Positions 6,862-13,897 are shown, counted from the first letter of the stretch. The stretch is 14,653 nt of DNA from Phocaeicola plebeius (GCA_004558305.1 SFDG01000071.1:1-14653); one strand, 5' to 3'. Notes: generated by a model not told the origin, from the sequence alone. Numbers and translations are program-made.

Positions 6862-9348
6862 TCAGGAAGACAGCTTTTTCCACCCCTCCTGCGTCCGTTT
6901 CGCCAGCAGCTGCTTCTCCCAGTTCTTCAGCATCTGCCTCACCGCGTTCTGCCCCATGTCCGGCCGTTCCCTCTGCGCCACCTGCAGGACCAGTCCGAAG
7001 CCGAACTCCTGCGGCAGACGGGCGTAGATGGAGTCGTTCTTGCTCTTTCGGCGACGCAGCTGACTGACCGGACGGAAGTCCGCGCAGCTGTACGCCTTTT
7101 CGATGCGCTCGCGGAAGAAATACAGGTCGTTCTCCAGCACCGAGTCGGCAAGGGCATCGTACGCCTCCAGCAGCGAAGGTGTCTGCGTCCGCACCGTCCA
7201 CTCCACGAATGCCGAAGGGTCCGCCGTGAGCCGTTGCACCGCCCCTGTCTCGCCGTACTCACGTATCATCCGTTCCGCCGCCAGACAGAGCATCAGGCAC
7301 ACCGTCATGCGGTAGGCTATCACGTGGTCGCGCATCCGGCAGCGGGCCTTCACCCGGTCGTTGTCCTTCAGCGACTCCATGCGCACCGCCTCCGTCCATG
7401 CCTGGCTCCGGGCCTCCAGCCGCGGCAGCTCCAGCCGTCCCTGCATCAGCGCGACCACCCGTGCCACCTGCCCGATGCGCTCCGCCTGCTCCTCCGTCAG
7501 CCGTGCCTGTTGCTCCTCCAGCCGGGCGAACGTGTTGTCCGGCGTGCGGGCGATGGCCACGCGCGAGAGCAGGCCGTCGGTGCAGTTGGGGATGACCCGG
7601 TAGAGCGCGTCCTGCGTGCCACACATCGTCACGTTCCAATACAGATGGTCGATGTGCACGTTCACCGCCTCCACGTTCTTCGCCTCCCGGTGGAAGGCCG
7701 AGCCGTCGAACGCCTGCCGCAGCATCACCGAGTAGTCCGACATGGACGACCGCCACTTCTGCGCCACGAGGTCGGCCTCGCACGTGTAGGAGAAGGCATG
7801 TTTCCCTCCCGTGTTCGCCAGCCGGTCCGAGAGGTTGGCCAGCGTATTGTTCAGCGTCAGCAGCCTTACGGGCAGCTTCGGCTCCTCCGGCTGCTTCTTG
7901 TCGTTCTTCGCCCGCTTCATCTTCGCGCGGTAGTCCGCTTCCTGCTGCAGGTACAGCTCGTCCTGCGCCTTCAGCCCCTTCATCCAGGCCTCCACCACCG
8001 GGTCGATGCTTCCCTTTCCGCTCGCCGCCTCCCCGCAGACGAAGCTGAAGAGGTTCAGGCGCGAGGGCCGTCCGTGGATGCTCACCTCCACGCCCGTGGC
8101 GAGGGTGGCGATGGCGGGGCAGACGGCGGTCAGCACGGGCATGGCGAGCTTGGGTCCCACGGCGGCGATGGAGTCGGCGATGCCCAGTGTGCGTGCCGCC
8201 CGTCCCAGCCGGCGGAAATAGTACAGCTCGTCCTGTTCCACCGTTTCGTCCAGTGCCTGCACCACCTGGCTGTCGCCCGAGTTTTCCGCCTTCACCTTCT
8301 CCAGTGCCTCCCTCAGCCGCCGGGGCATCTGCGTGCGCCGGGTTTCCAGTGCCGAGTCGATGCACTTGTCGCGTTCCGCTTCGGGGAATCCGTCGTAGCA
8401 GGGGATGACCTGCCGCATCAGCTGGCGGTCGAATCCGCAGATGTGCCGCAGGTTCACGGCCAGTTCGTAGGTCAGTGTGTCGCGGTTCGACTTCACGGGT
8501 GTCTGTCCGCCGTTGTACAGTTCCCACCACTTGTCGATGATCTGCTGGTAGGGCATCCCTTCGTAGGTCAGCTCCTCCGCCACAGCTTCCGGCGTTTCCT
8601 CCGCCGTTTCTTCCTCTTCGGTCGCTGCCGCTTTCGTAGTCGCTTCTTCCTCGCCTTCGGTCGCCGCCGCTTTTCCCGCCTTCCCCTCTTCTGGGGAAAC
8701 TTCCTCTTTGTCCGTCGTCGGCATCGGAGTCTTCTGTGCGCCTGCTCCTCCTTCCGGTGTTCCGTTCCCTTCCGGTGTTCCGTTCCCCTTCGGCAGGACT
8801 TCTTCCCGGCTCCCCGCTCTGCCGAACAGGGCAGGGTCTAGGAAGAGCAGGTCGTCGGGCGAGTCGGTAGTGGTGAAGAACACCCGCGTCAGGTCTTTCG
8901 CCCCCTCGTCGTACTTCACGCCCAGCAGCCGACTGGCCCACTGCAGGTTCTCCTGCTGCGAGAGTCCCGGACGGCGGGCGAACACCAGGTGGTAGCCTTT
9001 CTTTGCCGACCGCTCCAGCAGCCGCAGTCCCAGCTGCCACTGGCTGTCGATGACCCGCCCCGGCAGTTCCGCCATCTTCCGGTCGTAGTCGGGGTCCGAC
9101 GGGTCGAAGTCCACGTCCATCCCCACCGTGTCCGAGGGCGTGCGGCATCCCTTCAGCCTCCCGCCTTCCGGCAGGCAGGAGTAGTTCATCTGCACCAGCC
9201 GCCGCTTGGCCCTCTCGTCGCCTTGCCGCGCCAGGTACACGTTCTTGCGCTGCTCGTCCGAACCGCGCAACCGTCTGTATTCCTCTTCCGAGGTCACGGG
9301 CCGGGCCACCTTGTGTCCCTGCTCGTAGGTGATGTGATGGCAACTCAT
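6862..9348 (-). CDS. BT4734-like PrimPol domain + DUF3987 helicase-like protein
   Basis: This 828-residue protein joins two replication-type modules. Residues about 35-175 match the BT4734 N-terminal domain, related to archaeo-eukaryotic primases (PrimPol). The metal-binding DxD appears as GMDVDFD (77-82), KKGYHLVF (116-123) fits the second motif, and DLTRVFF (152-158) fits the third. A low-complexity acidic/Ala/Thr linker follows (about 175-258) with repeated GNGTPEG and KAAATE. Residues about 265-360 resemble a primase C-terminal helical part. The DUF3987 region (about 370-828) has a P-loop GEAASGKGS (439-447) and an acidic motif CEADL (523-527). Together these suggest priming plus ATP-driven unwinding for a mobile element, but activity is inference. 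It starts eight bases after the stop of the 115-residue gene. Comparable proteins are widespread in Bacteroidales accessory regions. The long readings on the opposite strand are complements of this G+C-rich gene. Confidence 0.88.
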   Translation of the reverse strand: MSCHHITYEQGHKVARPVTSEEEYRRLRGSDEQRKNVYLARQGDERAKRRLVQMNYSCLPEGGRLKGCRTPSDTVGMDVDFDPSDPDYDRKMAELPGRVIDSQWQLGLRLLERSAKKGYHLVFARRPGLSQQENLQWASRLLGVKYDEGAKDLTRVFFTTTDSPDDLLFLDPALFGRAGSREEVLPKGNGTPEGNGTPEGGAGAQKTPMPTTDKEEVSPEEGKAGKAAATEGEEEATTKAAATEEEETAEETPEAVAEELTYEGMPYQQIIDKWWELYNGGQTPVKSNRDTLTYELAVNLRHICGFDRQLMRQVIPCYDGFPEAERDKCIDSALETRRTQMPRRLREALEKVKAENSGDSQVVQALDETVEQDELYYFRRLGRAARTLGIADSIAAVGPKLAMPVLTAVCPAIATLATGVEVSIHGRPSRLNLFSFVCGEAASGKGSIDPVVEAWMKGLKAQDELYLQQEADYRAKMKRAKNDKKQPEEPKLPVRLLTLNNTLANLSDRLANTGGKHAFSYTCEADLVAQKWRSSMSDYSVMLRQAFDGSAFHREAKNVEAVNVHIDHLYWNVTMCGTQDALYRVIPNCTDGLLSRVAIARTPDNTFARLEEQQARLTEEQAERIGQVARVVALMQGRLELPRLEARSQAWTEAVRMESLKDNDRVKARCRMRDHVIAYRMTVCLMLCLAAERMIREYGETGAVQRLTADPSAFVEWTVRTQTPSLLEAYDALADSVLENDLYFFRERIEKAYSCADFRPVSQLRRRKSKNDSIYARLPQEFGFGLVLQVAQRERPDMGQNAVRQMLKNWEKQLLAKRTQEGWKKLSS

Positions 9349-9356
9349 CGTGTTCC

Positions 9357-9704
9357 CTACAGACTGGAGGTGGCTTCGACAACCTCATGAAACAACGTGT
9401 CCTTGATGCACAGCCCTTCCGACTTGGCGATTTTCAGCGTCAGCTGGTAACATCCGTCCTTTGTCACCGAGAGCCGTCCGTGCGCCACCTTCTTCAGCAG
9501 TGTGCTTTGGCATTTCCGCCGCGGCTGCGCCTGAAACGCGAACGTGCCGTCAGGAAGCTGTTGGGCCACACCCGCCGAGCGAAAACCCGGCACTGCCCCG
9601 GGCGCACATTCGTCGGGACAGAACTGAAAGAACTTGCAATGGTCGTAATGTGCCATCCCGCCCAACTGGACGTGCTGGCTGTCGAATTTGATTTCCTGTT
9701 CCAT
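9357..9704 (-). CDS. Conserved-type hypothetical protein, 115 aa, upstream of the primase-helicase
   Basis: I do not recognise this protein. It has 115 residues, no signal peptide and no membrane segment. A cluster of possible metal ligands lies near the N-terminus: H19, H22, C23, C29 and C33 (HYDHCKFFQFCPDEC). The middle reads FRSAGVAQQLPDGTFAF, and a strand-rich basic part follows (HGRLSVTKDGCYQLTLKI). The start at 9704 is the first ATG after R3. The stop is eight bases before the primase-helicase start, so the two are almost certainly co-transcribed. This gives it a probable accessory role in the same process, such as nucleic-acid binding, but that is inference from position. No consensus -7 box was found upstream. 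Confidence 0.72.
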   Translation of the reverse strand: MEQEIKFDSQHVQLGGMAHYDHCKFFQFCPDECAPGAVPGFRSAGVAQQLPDGTFAFQAQPRRKCQSTLLKKVAHGRLSVTKDGCYQLTLKIAKSEGLCIKDTLFHEVVEATSSL

Positions 9705-9742
9705 GGTAAAAATGTTTTAAGTGATAATTCTGTTTGTTTTTG

Positions 9743-10135
9743 AAACACAGAGGCACAGAGTGCACGGAGGTTTTTTATTTAAACACAAAGAGACAAAGGC
9801 ACGAAGGATTTTTTTTGAAACACAGAGGTACAAAGGATACGGAGAATTTTGATATTTAAACACAAAGACACAAAGGATTATCTTTAATGTCAACGGAGTG
9901 AAGCATCTGTGTGCATACGCTTGTGTTTACAGATTGGCTTCGCCGAACGTTGTTTCCGGGCGGACACGCAGGTCCGCCCCTACAGCGTCATCATAGAATC
10001 GTTTCACACAACGTGTGATGGGGACTCAGGATGACAATAAAACAAGGATTCTGTTCTCTTCAAAAAAATCCCTTTGTGTCTTTGTTTCTTTGTGTTTAAC
10101 TATAACCCCTCCGTGTCCTCTGTGTCTCTGTGTTT
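9743..10135. repeat. Intergenic composite inverted repeat R3
   Basis: Four left-arm units (9743-9770, 9781-9807, 9818-9844 and 9858-9876) and two complementary right-arm units (10070-10097 and 10107-10135) bracket a modular core. The core contains GTTTACAGATTGGCTTCGCC (9926-9945), a GGGCGGAC/GTCCGCCC hairpin (9958-9979), and TCACACAACGTGTGA (10004-10018). The last is in reverse orientation to R1 and R2. The cluster begins 39 bases before the 115-residue gene and ends within the stop codon of the P5-like gene. No gene is seen in it. Confidence 0.85.
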
Positions 10136-10545
10136 CAATCCAGCAGTTCGAAGCCCCGCTCCACCGCCGTCAGGTCCGCCGGCACCCCGTTCTCCACCCG
10201 ACTCATCGCCGCCACCAGCCCTACCAGCGTAGTGCGGTCCGAGAGGTCAGGGATGCAGTTCGGCGTGCAGTCCAGCGCGTCGCAGACGCAGCCGATGTAG
10301 GCATCCGTCAGGTTGCCGTCCGCCGGCGGTGCCCAGCGGCAGATGATCTGCCGCACGGTGCGTACCCCCATCCGCCGGTAGTTCAAGAGAATCACCATCA
10401 TGGCGCGGTAGCCCCATGGCAGCGACTGGAACTGTACAAATTCAGGGTCCTTCTGTTCAGGGCTTTGCCCCTTCCACCGCTGGCCCCTCACGCGGCGGAT
10501 GTTCCCGGGGTTGTTGTTGCGCAACCCCCTTGCCAGCTTTCCCAT
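10135..10545 (-). CDS. P5-like structural protein
   Basis: This 136-residue protein belongs to the group annotated as structural protein P5 after the PRD1 phage protein. It is common in Bacteroidales prophage-like regions and is possibly a peptidoglycan-associated or tail-type domain. Family marks are the opening GLRNNNPGNIR (7-17), WKGQ (24-27), the FVQFQSLPWGYRAMMVIL stretch (36-53), and CRWAPP followed by DGNLTDAYI. The start at 10545 is chosen because it gives the canonical N-terminus; the longer reading to 10914 runs out of frame through the upstream gene. The start is two bases after the stop of the DUF3127-like gene, so they form an operon. Its stop codon touches repeat cluster R3. No signal peptide is visible. 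The exact function is not established. Confidence 0.8.
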   Translation of the reverse strand: MGKLARGLRNNNPGNIRRVRGQRWKGQSPEQKDPEFVQFQSLPWGYRAMMVILLNYRRMGVRTVRQIICRWAPPADGNLTDAYIGCVCDALDCTPNCIPDLSDRTTLVGLVAAMSRVENGVPADLTAVERGFELLD

Positions 10546-10547
10546 CG

Positions 10548-10829
10548 TCAGTAGGCATTCAGCTTCACCACCTCGAAAGCCGTGATTTCCTGATACACCT
10601 GCCCGTTGTATTCGTGCGTCTGGAAGCGGAGCCGTGCCGCCACCCAGTCGCCCGGGGCCAGCAGGCGGGCAGCACACTCGCCCAGCAGCGTCACCACATA
10701 CTGGTTCGCCCCCTTCCCGCCGATTTCCTGCATCACCACGGCCCGTTTCGAGAGTAGTCCGCCCTCCGCTTTCTGCGAAGGCACCTGCTGCACGTCGCCG
10801 CAGCTGACAATCCGATAGAACGTATTCAT
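10548..10829 (-). CDS. Small OB-fold-like protein (DUF3127-like)
   Basis: This 93-residue protein resembles DUF3127, a small OB-fold family akin to single-stranded DNA-binding proteins. The relevant parts are QYVVTLLGECAARLLAPGDWVAARLRFQTHEYNGQVYQEITAFEVVKL: a beta-strand, the L.G....L..GD.V...L pattern, then EYNG..Y..I.A..V. If correct it would bind nucleic acid in the cytoplasm. The start at 10829 follows a short hairpin (10850-10870) and an intrinsic terminator further upstream, so its expression may depend on read-through of the leader or on a promoter I cannot see. It ends two bases before the P5-like start. The assignment is moderate and based on remembered pattern. Confidence 0.7.
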   Translation of the reverse strand: MNTFYRIVSCGDVQQVPSQKAEGGLLSKRAVVMQEIGGKGANQYVVTLLGECAARLLAPGDWVAARLRFQTHEYNGQVYQEITAFEVVKLNAY

Positions 10830-10849
10830 AAGTCTGAAGAATGTTTAAC

Positions 10850-10870
10850 GTGGCTGTCCTTTTCAGCCAC
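10850..10870 (-). promoter_or_regulatory. 7-bp hairpin in the DUF3127 leader
   Basis: GTGGCTG and CAGCCAC pair around a seven-base loop, 21 bases before the DUF3127-like start. On the minus strand the T8 tract precedes rather than follows it, so it is not itself a terminator. Confidence 0.5.
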
Positions 10871-10875
10871 ACACT

Positions 10876-10924
10876 AAAAAAAAGTCGAAAAAATCCGAAC
10901 CGGAAGGTAGACATTTCCGTTCCG
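10876..10924 (-). terminator. Intrinsic terminator of the leader transcript
   Basis: On the minus strand a stem of about ten pairs with one mismatch and one wobble (10915-10924 with 10896-10905, nine-base loop) is followed by T6 (10893-10888) and T8 (10883-10876). It ends the transcript that would start near 11107 and lies 47 bases before the DUF3127-like gene. Confidence 0.7.
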
Positions 10925-11107
10925 TCCGGGTTATTATAAATTCACTTCTCGGTTCCCGCCGGAACCGTACGCCATCGCCGGCCGCTCTGCGCTTCGCCGG
11001 CGATGGCGTGTATTCAAATCGTGTGTTACAGTCGGTCATAGATCTCTTAGTCAGCCGCTTTCGCAGGGCCTTCTGAAACCCATCACCAGTGGCTGCCTCT
11101 CCTGATG
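10925..11107 (-). ncRNA. Candidate structured leader RNA or small RNA
   Basis: The segment between a good promoter and an intrinsic terminator has no convincing protein frame. It contains a perfect 14-bp stem (10996-11009 with 10969-10982, 13-base loop) and a six-pair stem GGTTCC/GGAACC (10951-10966). A ten-codon frame, MGFRRPCESG, begins near 11074, and a 58-codon frame runs through the terminator; neither looks like a gene. No known RNA family is recognised. It could be a riboswitch-like or attenuation leader for DUF3127/P5, or an independent RNA of about 200-230 nt. Confidence 0.5.
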
Positions 11108-11113
11108 ACACTG

Positions 11114-11145
11114 CAAAGATAAGGGTGAAGGAGGGATGGAAACAA
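11114..11145 (-). promoter_or_regulatory. Sigma-ABfr promoter for the leader RNA
   Basis: On the minus strand, TTG (11145-11143) is followed after 21 bases by TATCTTTG (11121-11114). This is a full -7 match and the first position-correct -33 trinucleotide. Transcription would start near 11107. Confidence 0.7.
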
Positions 11146-11157
11146 GCAAAAAGCTCC

Positions 11158-11190
11158 CTTTGATGCGACCCCCTTAAGGTCGCATCGAAG
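11158..11190. promoter_or_regulatory. Inverted repeat carrying the TGCGACC core
   Basis: CTTTGATGCGACC (11158-11170) and GGTCGCATCGAAG (11178-11190) pair over 13 bases with one wobble around a seven-base loop. The repeat ends 13 bases upstream of the -33 box of the leader promoter. No T-run follows on either strand, so an operator is more likely than a terminator. Both arms contain the heptamer found in the neighbouring array. Confidence 0.6.
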
Positions 11191-11248
11191 AAAAGCCTAA
11201 TAATGATATATTGTATTGTTAATCAGTGTTATAGCTGTAATTGGGGAG

Positions 11249-11321
11249 GGTCGCAAGGGGGTCGCAAGGGGGGTCGCAAAGGGTCGCAAAGGGGGTCGCA
11301 AAGGGTCGCAAGGGGTCGCAA
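11249..11321 (+). repeat. Helically phased array of seven GGTCGCAA units
   Basis: Seven exact GGTCGCAA octamers begin at 11249, 11260, 11272, 11282, 11294, 11304 and 11314. The steps are 11, 12, 10, 12, 10 and 10 bases, so all copies face about the same side of the helix. An AT-rich stretch (11191-11240) separates the array from the TGCGACC inverted repeat. The array starts 30 bases beyond the stop of the endonuclease gene. Protein-binding iterons are one reading; a simple minisatellite is the alternative. Confidence 0.85.
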
Positions 11322-11351
11322 AATATATCGGGGACCTATGCCCTTCTGCCT

Positions 11352-12527
11352 TTATGGCTGCTGTCTTTCCCTGACCTTTCCGATAAAGTCGGACAAACAA
11401 AGAATGCAGTCGTGAAATTCAGGAAGAAACAACGGCATGTTCTCTTTCGGGACCACCAGTGTCAGGTGCTCGTCCCTCATTTCTTGCAGCTGGTTTCGCG
11501 AGACACCCTGCTGGAGGGTAAACAGATGCTTCTCCGGAATCCTGTCCGCCTCGTTCAGCACCTGCCGCCAGCGGTCCTTGCAGGTCGTCTTTGCCCCCAG
11601 CATGGTCAGCTTTCCGGCCGGAAAAAGAAGGTTGTGGTAACTTTTCCCGTCAGGAAAGAGGAAGTCCGGACGCTTGTTGTTCTCGGTCACTGCCTGTGCT
11701 TCGAACTTCAGGTGGGCAGCGGTAAATATTTCTGCCAGATGATGCTCCAGAGACTTTCCGGCACGCGATTTCCGCCGGTTGAGAATGCGGTTGGCAAAAT
11801 CAATCAGATCATGGCAGTTGGCAAAGGGCTGTGTATAGACCGGGCGGTACAGCTTTTCCTCCATCAAGCTGAACAGCTGGTACTCAGCGGCCACCCAGCG
11901 CAGGATGACCGTATCTGCCTTTTGGACGATTGTTTGCGGAGAGTACTGGTGGGCTGCCGATACGCATTGCCGGGCAAAATCCGCCATTTCTGTCGTGTCG
12001 GGAAACGTGTCATGTCCTTCCACAAAACGTGCGAACTTGTCGGCGATGATTCGGTCGGGACAGGTGGCCCTGTCCTTTCCGATTACCTGATTGCCGACGG
12101 TGACATCGAGATTGAAGGTGGCCATGAAGTCTTCGATATCATCCTGGTCGGCAAGAATGTAGGCACGAAACTCCTCGTCCGCACGGCGTGTCATGACCAG
12201 CAGGCTGCCCACATAGTCGGGCTGCAGGAACTCGAATCCTCGTCCGAACCGTGTCAGGCGGTATTCGTTGCGGGTACCCACGCCGTAATAGACGGCTCTG
12301 CTGTCTGTCTCAAAGTCGTCCTGCCACTTTATCCTCACCCGTCGGTCCATGTTGCTGCCTTTTTCTCCGGCTGTCGGAAAAAACAGGGGACGACAGGAGC
12401 GGGCTACCAGAAAGCCACACTGGTGACTGCCTGTCGCTCCCACATCGTTGGGGGTGATATAGTGGCAATAGGCAAAATCCGATTCACCGGTCGCCTTGAC
12501 GGCCTTTTCCAGCAGTCCGTCAGTCAT
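11352..12527 (-). CDS. EcoRII-like type II restriction endonuclease
   Basis: This 391-residue endonuclease cuts unmethylated DNA, predicted target CCWGG. The C-terminal half is EcoRII-C-like: RRKSRAGKSLEHHLAEIF (251-268) contributes the conserved RAG.S.E.H pattern, RPDFLFPDGKSYH (286-298) carries the PD of the PD-(D/E)xK fold, and GAKTTCKDRWRQVLNEAD (311-328) supplies the catalytic lysines and arginine. LFTLQQGVS and LTLVVP complete the domain. The N-terminal 170 residues are consistent with the EcoRII effector domain, which in EcoRII blocks cleavage until a second site is bound. The start at 12527 overlaps the methyltransferase stop by eight bases, so protective methylase is made first on the same message. 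Nothing indicates truncation. Confidence 0.9.
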   Translation of the reverse strand: MTDGLLEKAVKATGESDFAYCHYITPNDVGATGSHQCGFLVARSCRPLFFPTAGEKGSNMDRRVRIKWQDDFETDSRAVYYGVGTRNEYRLTRFGRGFEFLQPDYVGSLLVMTRRADEEFRAYILADQDDIEDFMATFNLDVTVGNQVIGKDRATCPDRIIADKFARFVEGHDTFPDTTEMADFARQCVSAAHQYSPQTIVQKADTVILRWVAAEYQLFSLMEEKLYRPVYTQPFANCHDLIDFANRILNRRKSRAGKSLEHHLAEIFTAAHLKFEAQAVTENNKRPDFLFPDGKSYHNLLFPAGKLTMLGAKTTCKDRWRQVLNEADRIPEKHLFTLQQGVSRNQLQEMRDEHLTLVVPKENMPLFLPEFHDCILCLSDFIGKVRERQQP

Positions 12528-13842
12528 TGCCGGGCCCCTCCATAGCCTTCACCAGCTGCTCAGCCACCGATGTAATAAGGGGTACCACGACCGAGTTGCC
12601 GCATTGCCGGTAGGCCTGTACGTCTGATACAGCATTGATGATGAAGTTTTCCGGATAGCCCATCAGCCGCGAGCATTCTTTGGGAGTCAGCCTCCGCGGG
12701 TTAGTCCCTTCTCCTTGTGGAATGAGGATTTCCGATCCGTCCTTGTAATAGCGTGCGCTCAGCGTACGGGCGATGCCTTCAGGATCGGCCAGTCCGAATC
12801 CGAACCCGTTCCCTTTAGCCTGCTGCCGGGAGGCATAGTCCTGCAGGTAGCCCCACAGCTTGTCCGACAGGGTGTATTTGGGGTCCACCTGCTCGTCGAG
12901 AATCTCCTTCATCCGGTGCCGGGGGTGGGAAGATAGGTCGGGAAAACGGAATTGTTCTGCGCCGTGGTAGCGCCGCCGGTCGAAGCCTACGATAAGGATG
13001 CGCTCCCGGTGCTGCGGAACGAACGCCTGTCCGTCCATCACCTCGAAGTGGATGGAATACTCCAGTTCCTCCAGTGTTTCACGAATCACCCTGAACGTGT
13101 TCCCCTTGTCGTGCGAGCAGAGGTTCTTCACGTTCTCCAGAAAGAACGCCTTCGGGCGGTGACGGCTGATGATGTCTGCCACATCGAAGAAAAGGGTTCC
13201 CTGCGTCTTGTCCTTGAATCCGGTCTCGCGCCCCAGACTTTTCTTTTTCGATACCCCGGCAATGGAGAAGGGCTGGCAGGGGAATCCGGCGCACAGCACA
13301 TCGAACTCACGGGGAATCATGCTCTTGGTACTTTCCAGCGTGATGTCGCCGAAGGGGACTTCGCCGTAGTTGCAGTAGTAAGTTTTCCGCGAATATTCGT
13401 TCCATTCGGACGAAAAGACACATTTTCCGCCTTGCGACTGCATGGCCAGCCGGAACCCGCCGATACCCGCAAACAGATCGATGAACGTGAAGGTGGGATG
13501 TTCAGGCATCGGGAAGGGGGCCGTATAGAGCTCGGCGAATAGCCGCGGCCCAAGATAGGGTACATCGGGGTCAGACAGCCCTTCGGGTGCCGCATCGGGA
13601 GTAGGTTGCCGGTCGGCCGGGCTTCCCTGCCAGTATCGCAGCAGTGCCTCGGCCCTGCGTGAGTAGGAGAGGGGAACACCTGAGTGCGACAGCTGGAGGT
13701 AGTGTGTCATTACGGCGGCCTGTTCCATTGGCGGTAGCGGGCTGCCGTGTTCGTCGAGCAGAAACCAGTTGTCTGTCGAGGAAGACTTTGCTTTTCTCTT
13801 GCAGAATTCTACCAAAGAAAGTCCTGTATTTATTTTCGTCAT
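12520..13842 (-). CDS. dcm: Dcm/M.EcoRII-type DNA cytosine-5 methyltransferase
   Basis: This 440-residue enzyme transfers a methyl group from S-adenosylmethionine to cytosine C5. All core motifs are visible: I DLFAGIGGF (122-130), IV PCQ with catalytic C189, VI ENVKN (236-240), VIII QHRER (277-281), IX RRLTPKECSRLMGYP (383-397) and X QAYRQCGNSVVVP (409-421). The stretch CQPFSIAGVSKKKSLGRETG and the target-recognition part (GNGFGFG, ARTLSARYYKDGSEILI) follow E. coli Dcm closely, which supports CCWGG as the target. About 115 residues precede motif I, as in Dcm. The start at 13842 (MTKINTGLSL) is chosen because a longer reading to 14106 only translates cluster R4. A TACATTTG box lies 48 bases upstream. 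No Vsr mismatch endonuclease gene is adjacent. Confidence 0.93.
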   Translation of the reverse strand: MTKINTGLSLVEFCKRKAKSSSTDNWFLLDEHGSPLPPMEQAAVMTHYLQLSHSGVPLSYSRRAEALLRYWQGSPADRQPTPDAAPEGLSDPDVPYLGPRLFAELYTAPFPMPEHPTFTFIDLFAGIGGFRLAMQSQGGKCVFSSEWNEYSRKTYYCNYGEVPFGDITLESTKSMIPREFDVLCAGFPCQPFSIAGVSKKKSLGRETGFKDKTQGTLFFDVADIISRHRPKAFFLENVKNLCSHDKGNTFRVIRETLEELEYSIHFEVMDGQAFVPQHRERILIVGFDRRRYHGAEQFRFPDLSSHPRHRMKEILDEQVDPKYTLSDKLWGYLQDYASRQQAKGNGFGFGLADPEGIARTLSARYYKDGSEILIPQGEGTNPRRLTPKECSRLMGYPENFIINAVSDVQAYRQCGNSVVVPLITSVAEQLVKAMEGPGND

Positions 13843-13889
13843 AGGGTTGTTCGGCTGATTTTTGAGGTTCTGTTTCCAAAATAGTGCGG

Positions 13890-13897
13890 CAAATGTA
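13890..13897 (-). promoter_or_regulatory. Probable -7 box for the restriction-modification operon
   Basis: TACATTTG on the minus strand matches TAnnTTTG and would give a leader of about 40 bases before the methyltransferase start. No clear -33 box was found at the usual spacing. Confidence 0.5.

Noticed and set aside
6751..8841. A 696-codon open frame on the plus strand.
   Set aside because: It is the complement of the primase-helicase gene, rich in Arg, Pro, His and Leu as expected for an antisense G+C-rich frame, and its start lies in repeat R2.
7259..9388. A 709-codon open frame on the minus strand.
   Set aside because: It is a shifted frame of the primase-helicase gene with Gly/Arg/Pro-rich composition and no family features.
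10863..11111. An 82-codon minus-strand frame in the leader.
   Set aside because: It runs through both hairpins and the terminator, with Arg-rich composition and no recognisable domain; a structured RNA explains the sequence better.
11158..11190. Use of the TGCGACC hairpin as a transcription terminator.
   Set aside because: Neither strand has a T-run directly after the stem.
11241..12545. A 434-codon plus-strand frame across the array and the endonuclease gene.
   Set aside because: It translates the octamer array and then runs antisense to the endonuclease gene, which has clear EcoRII motifs.
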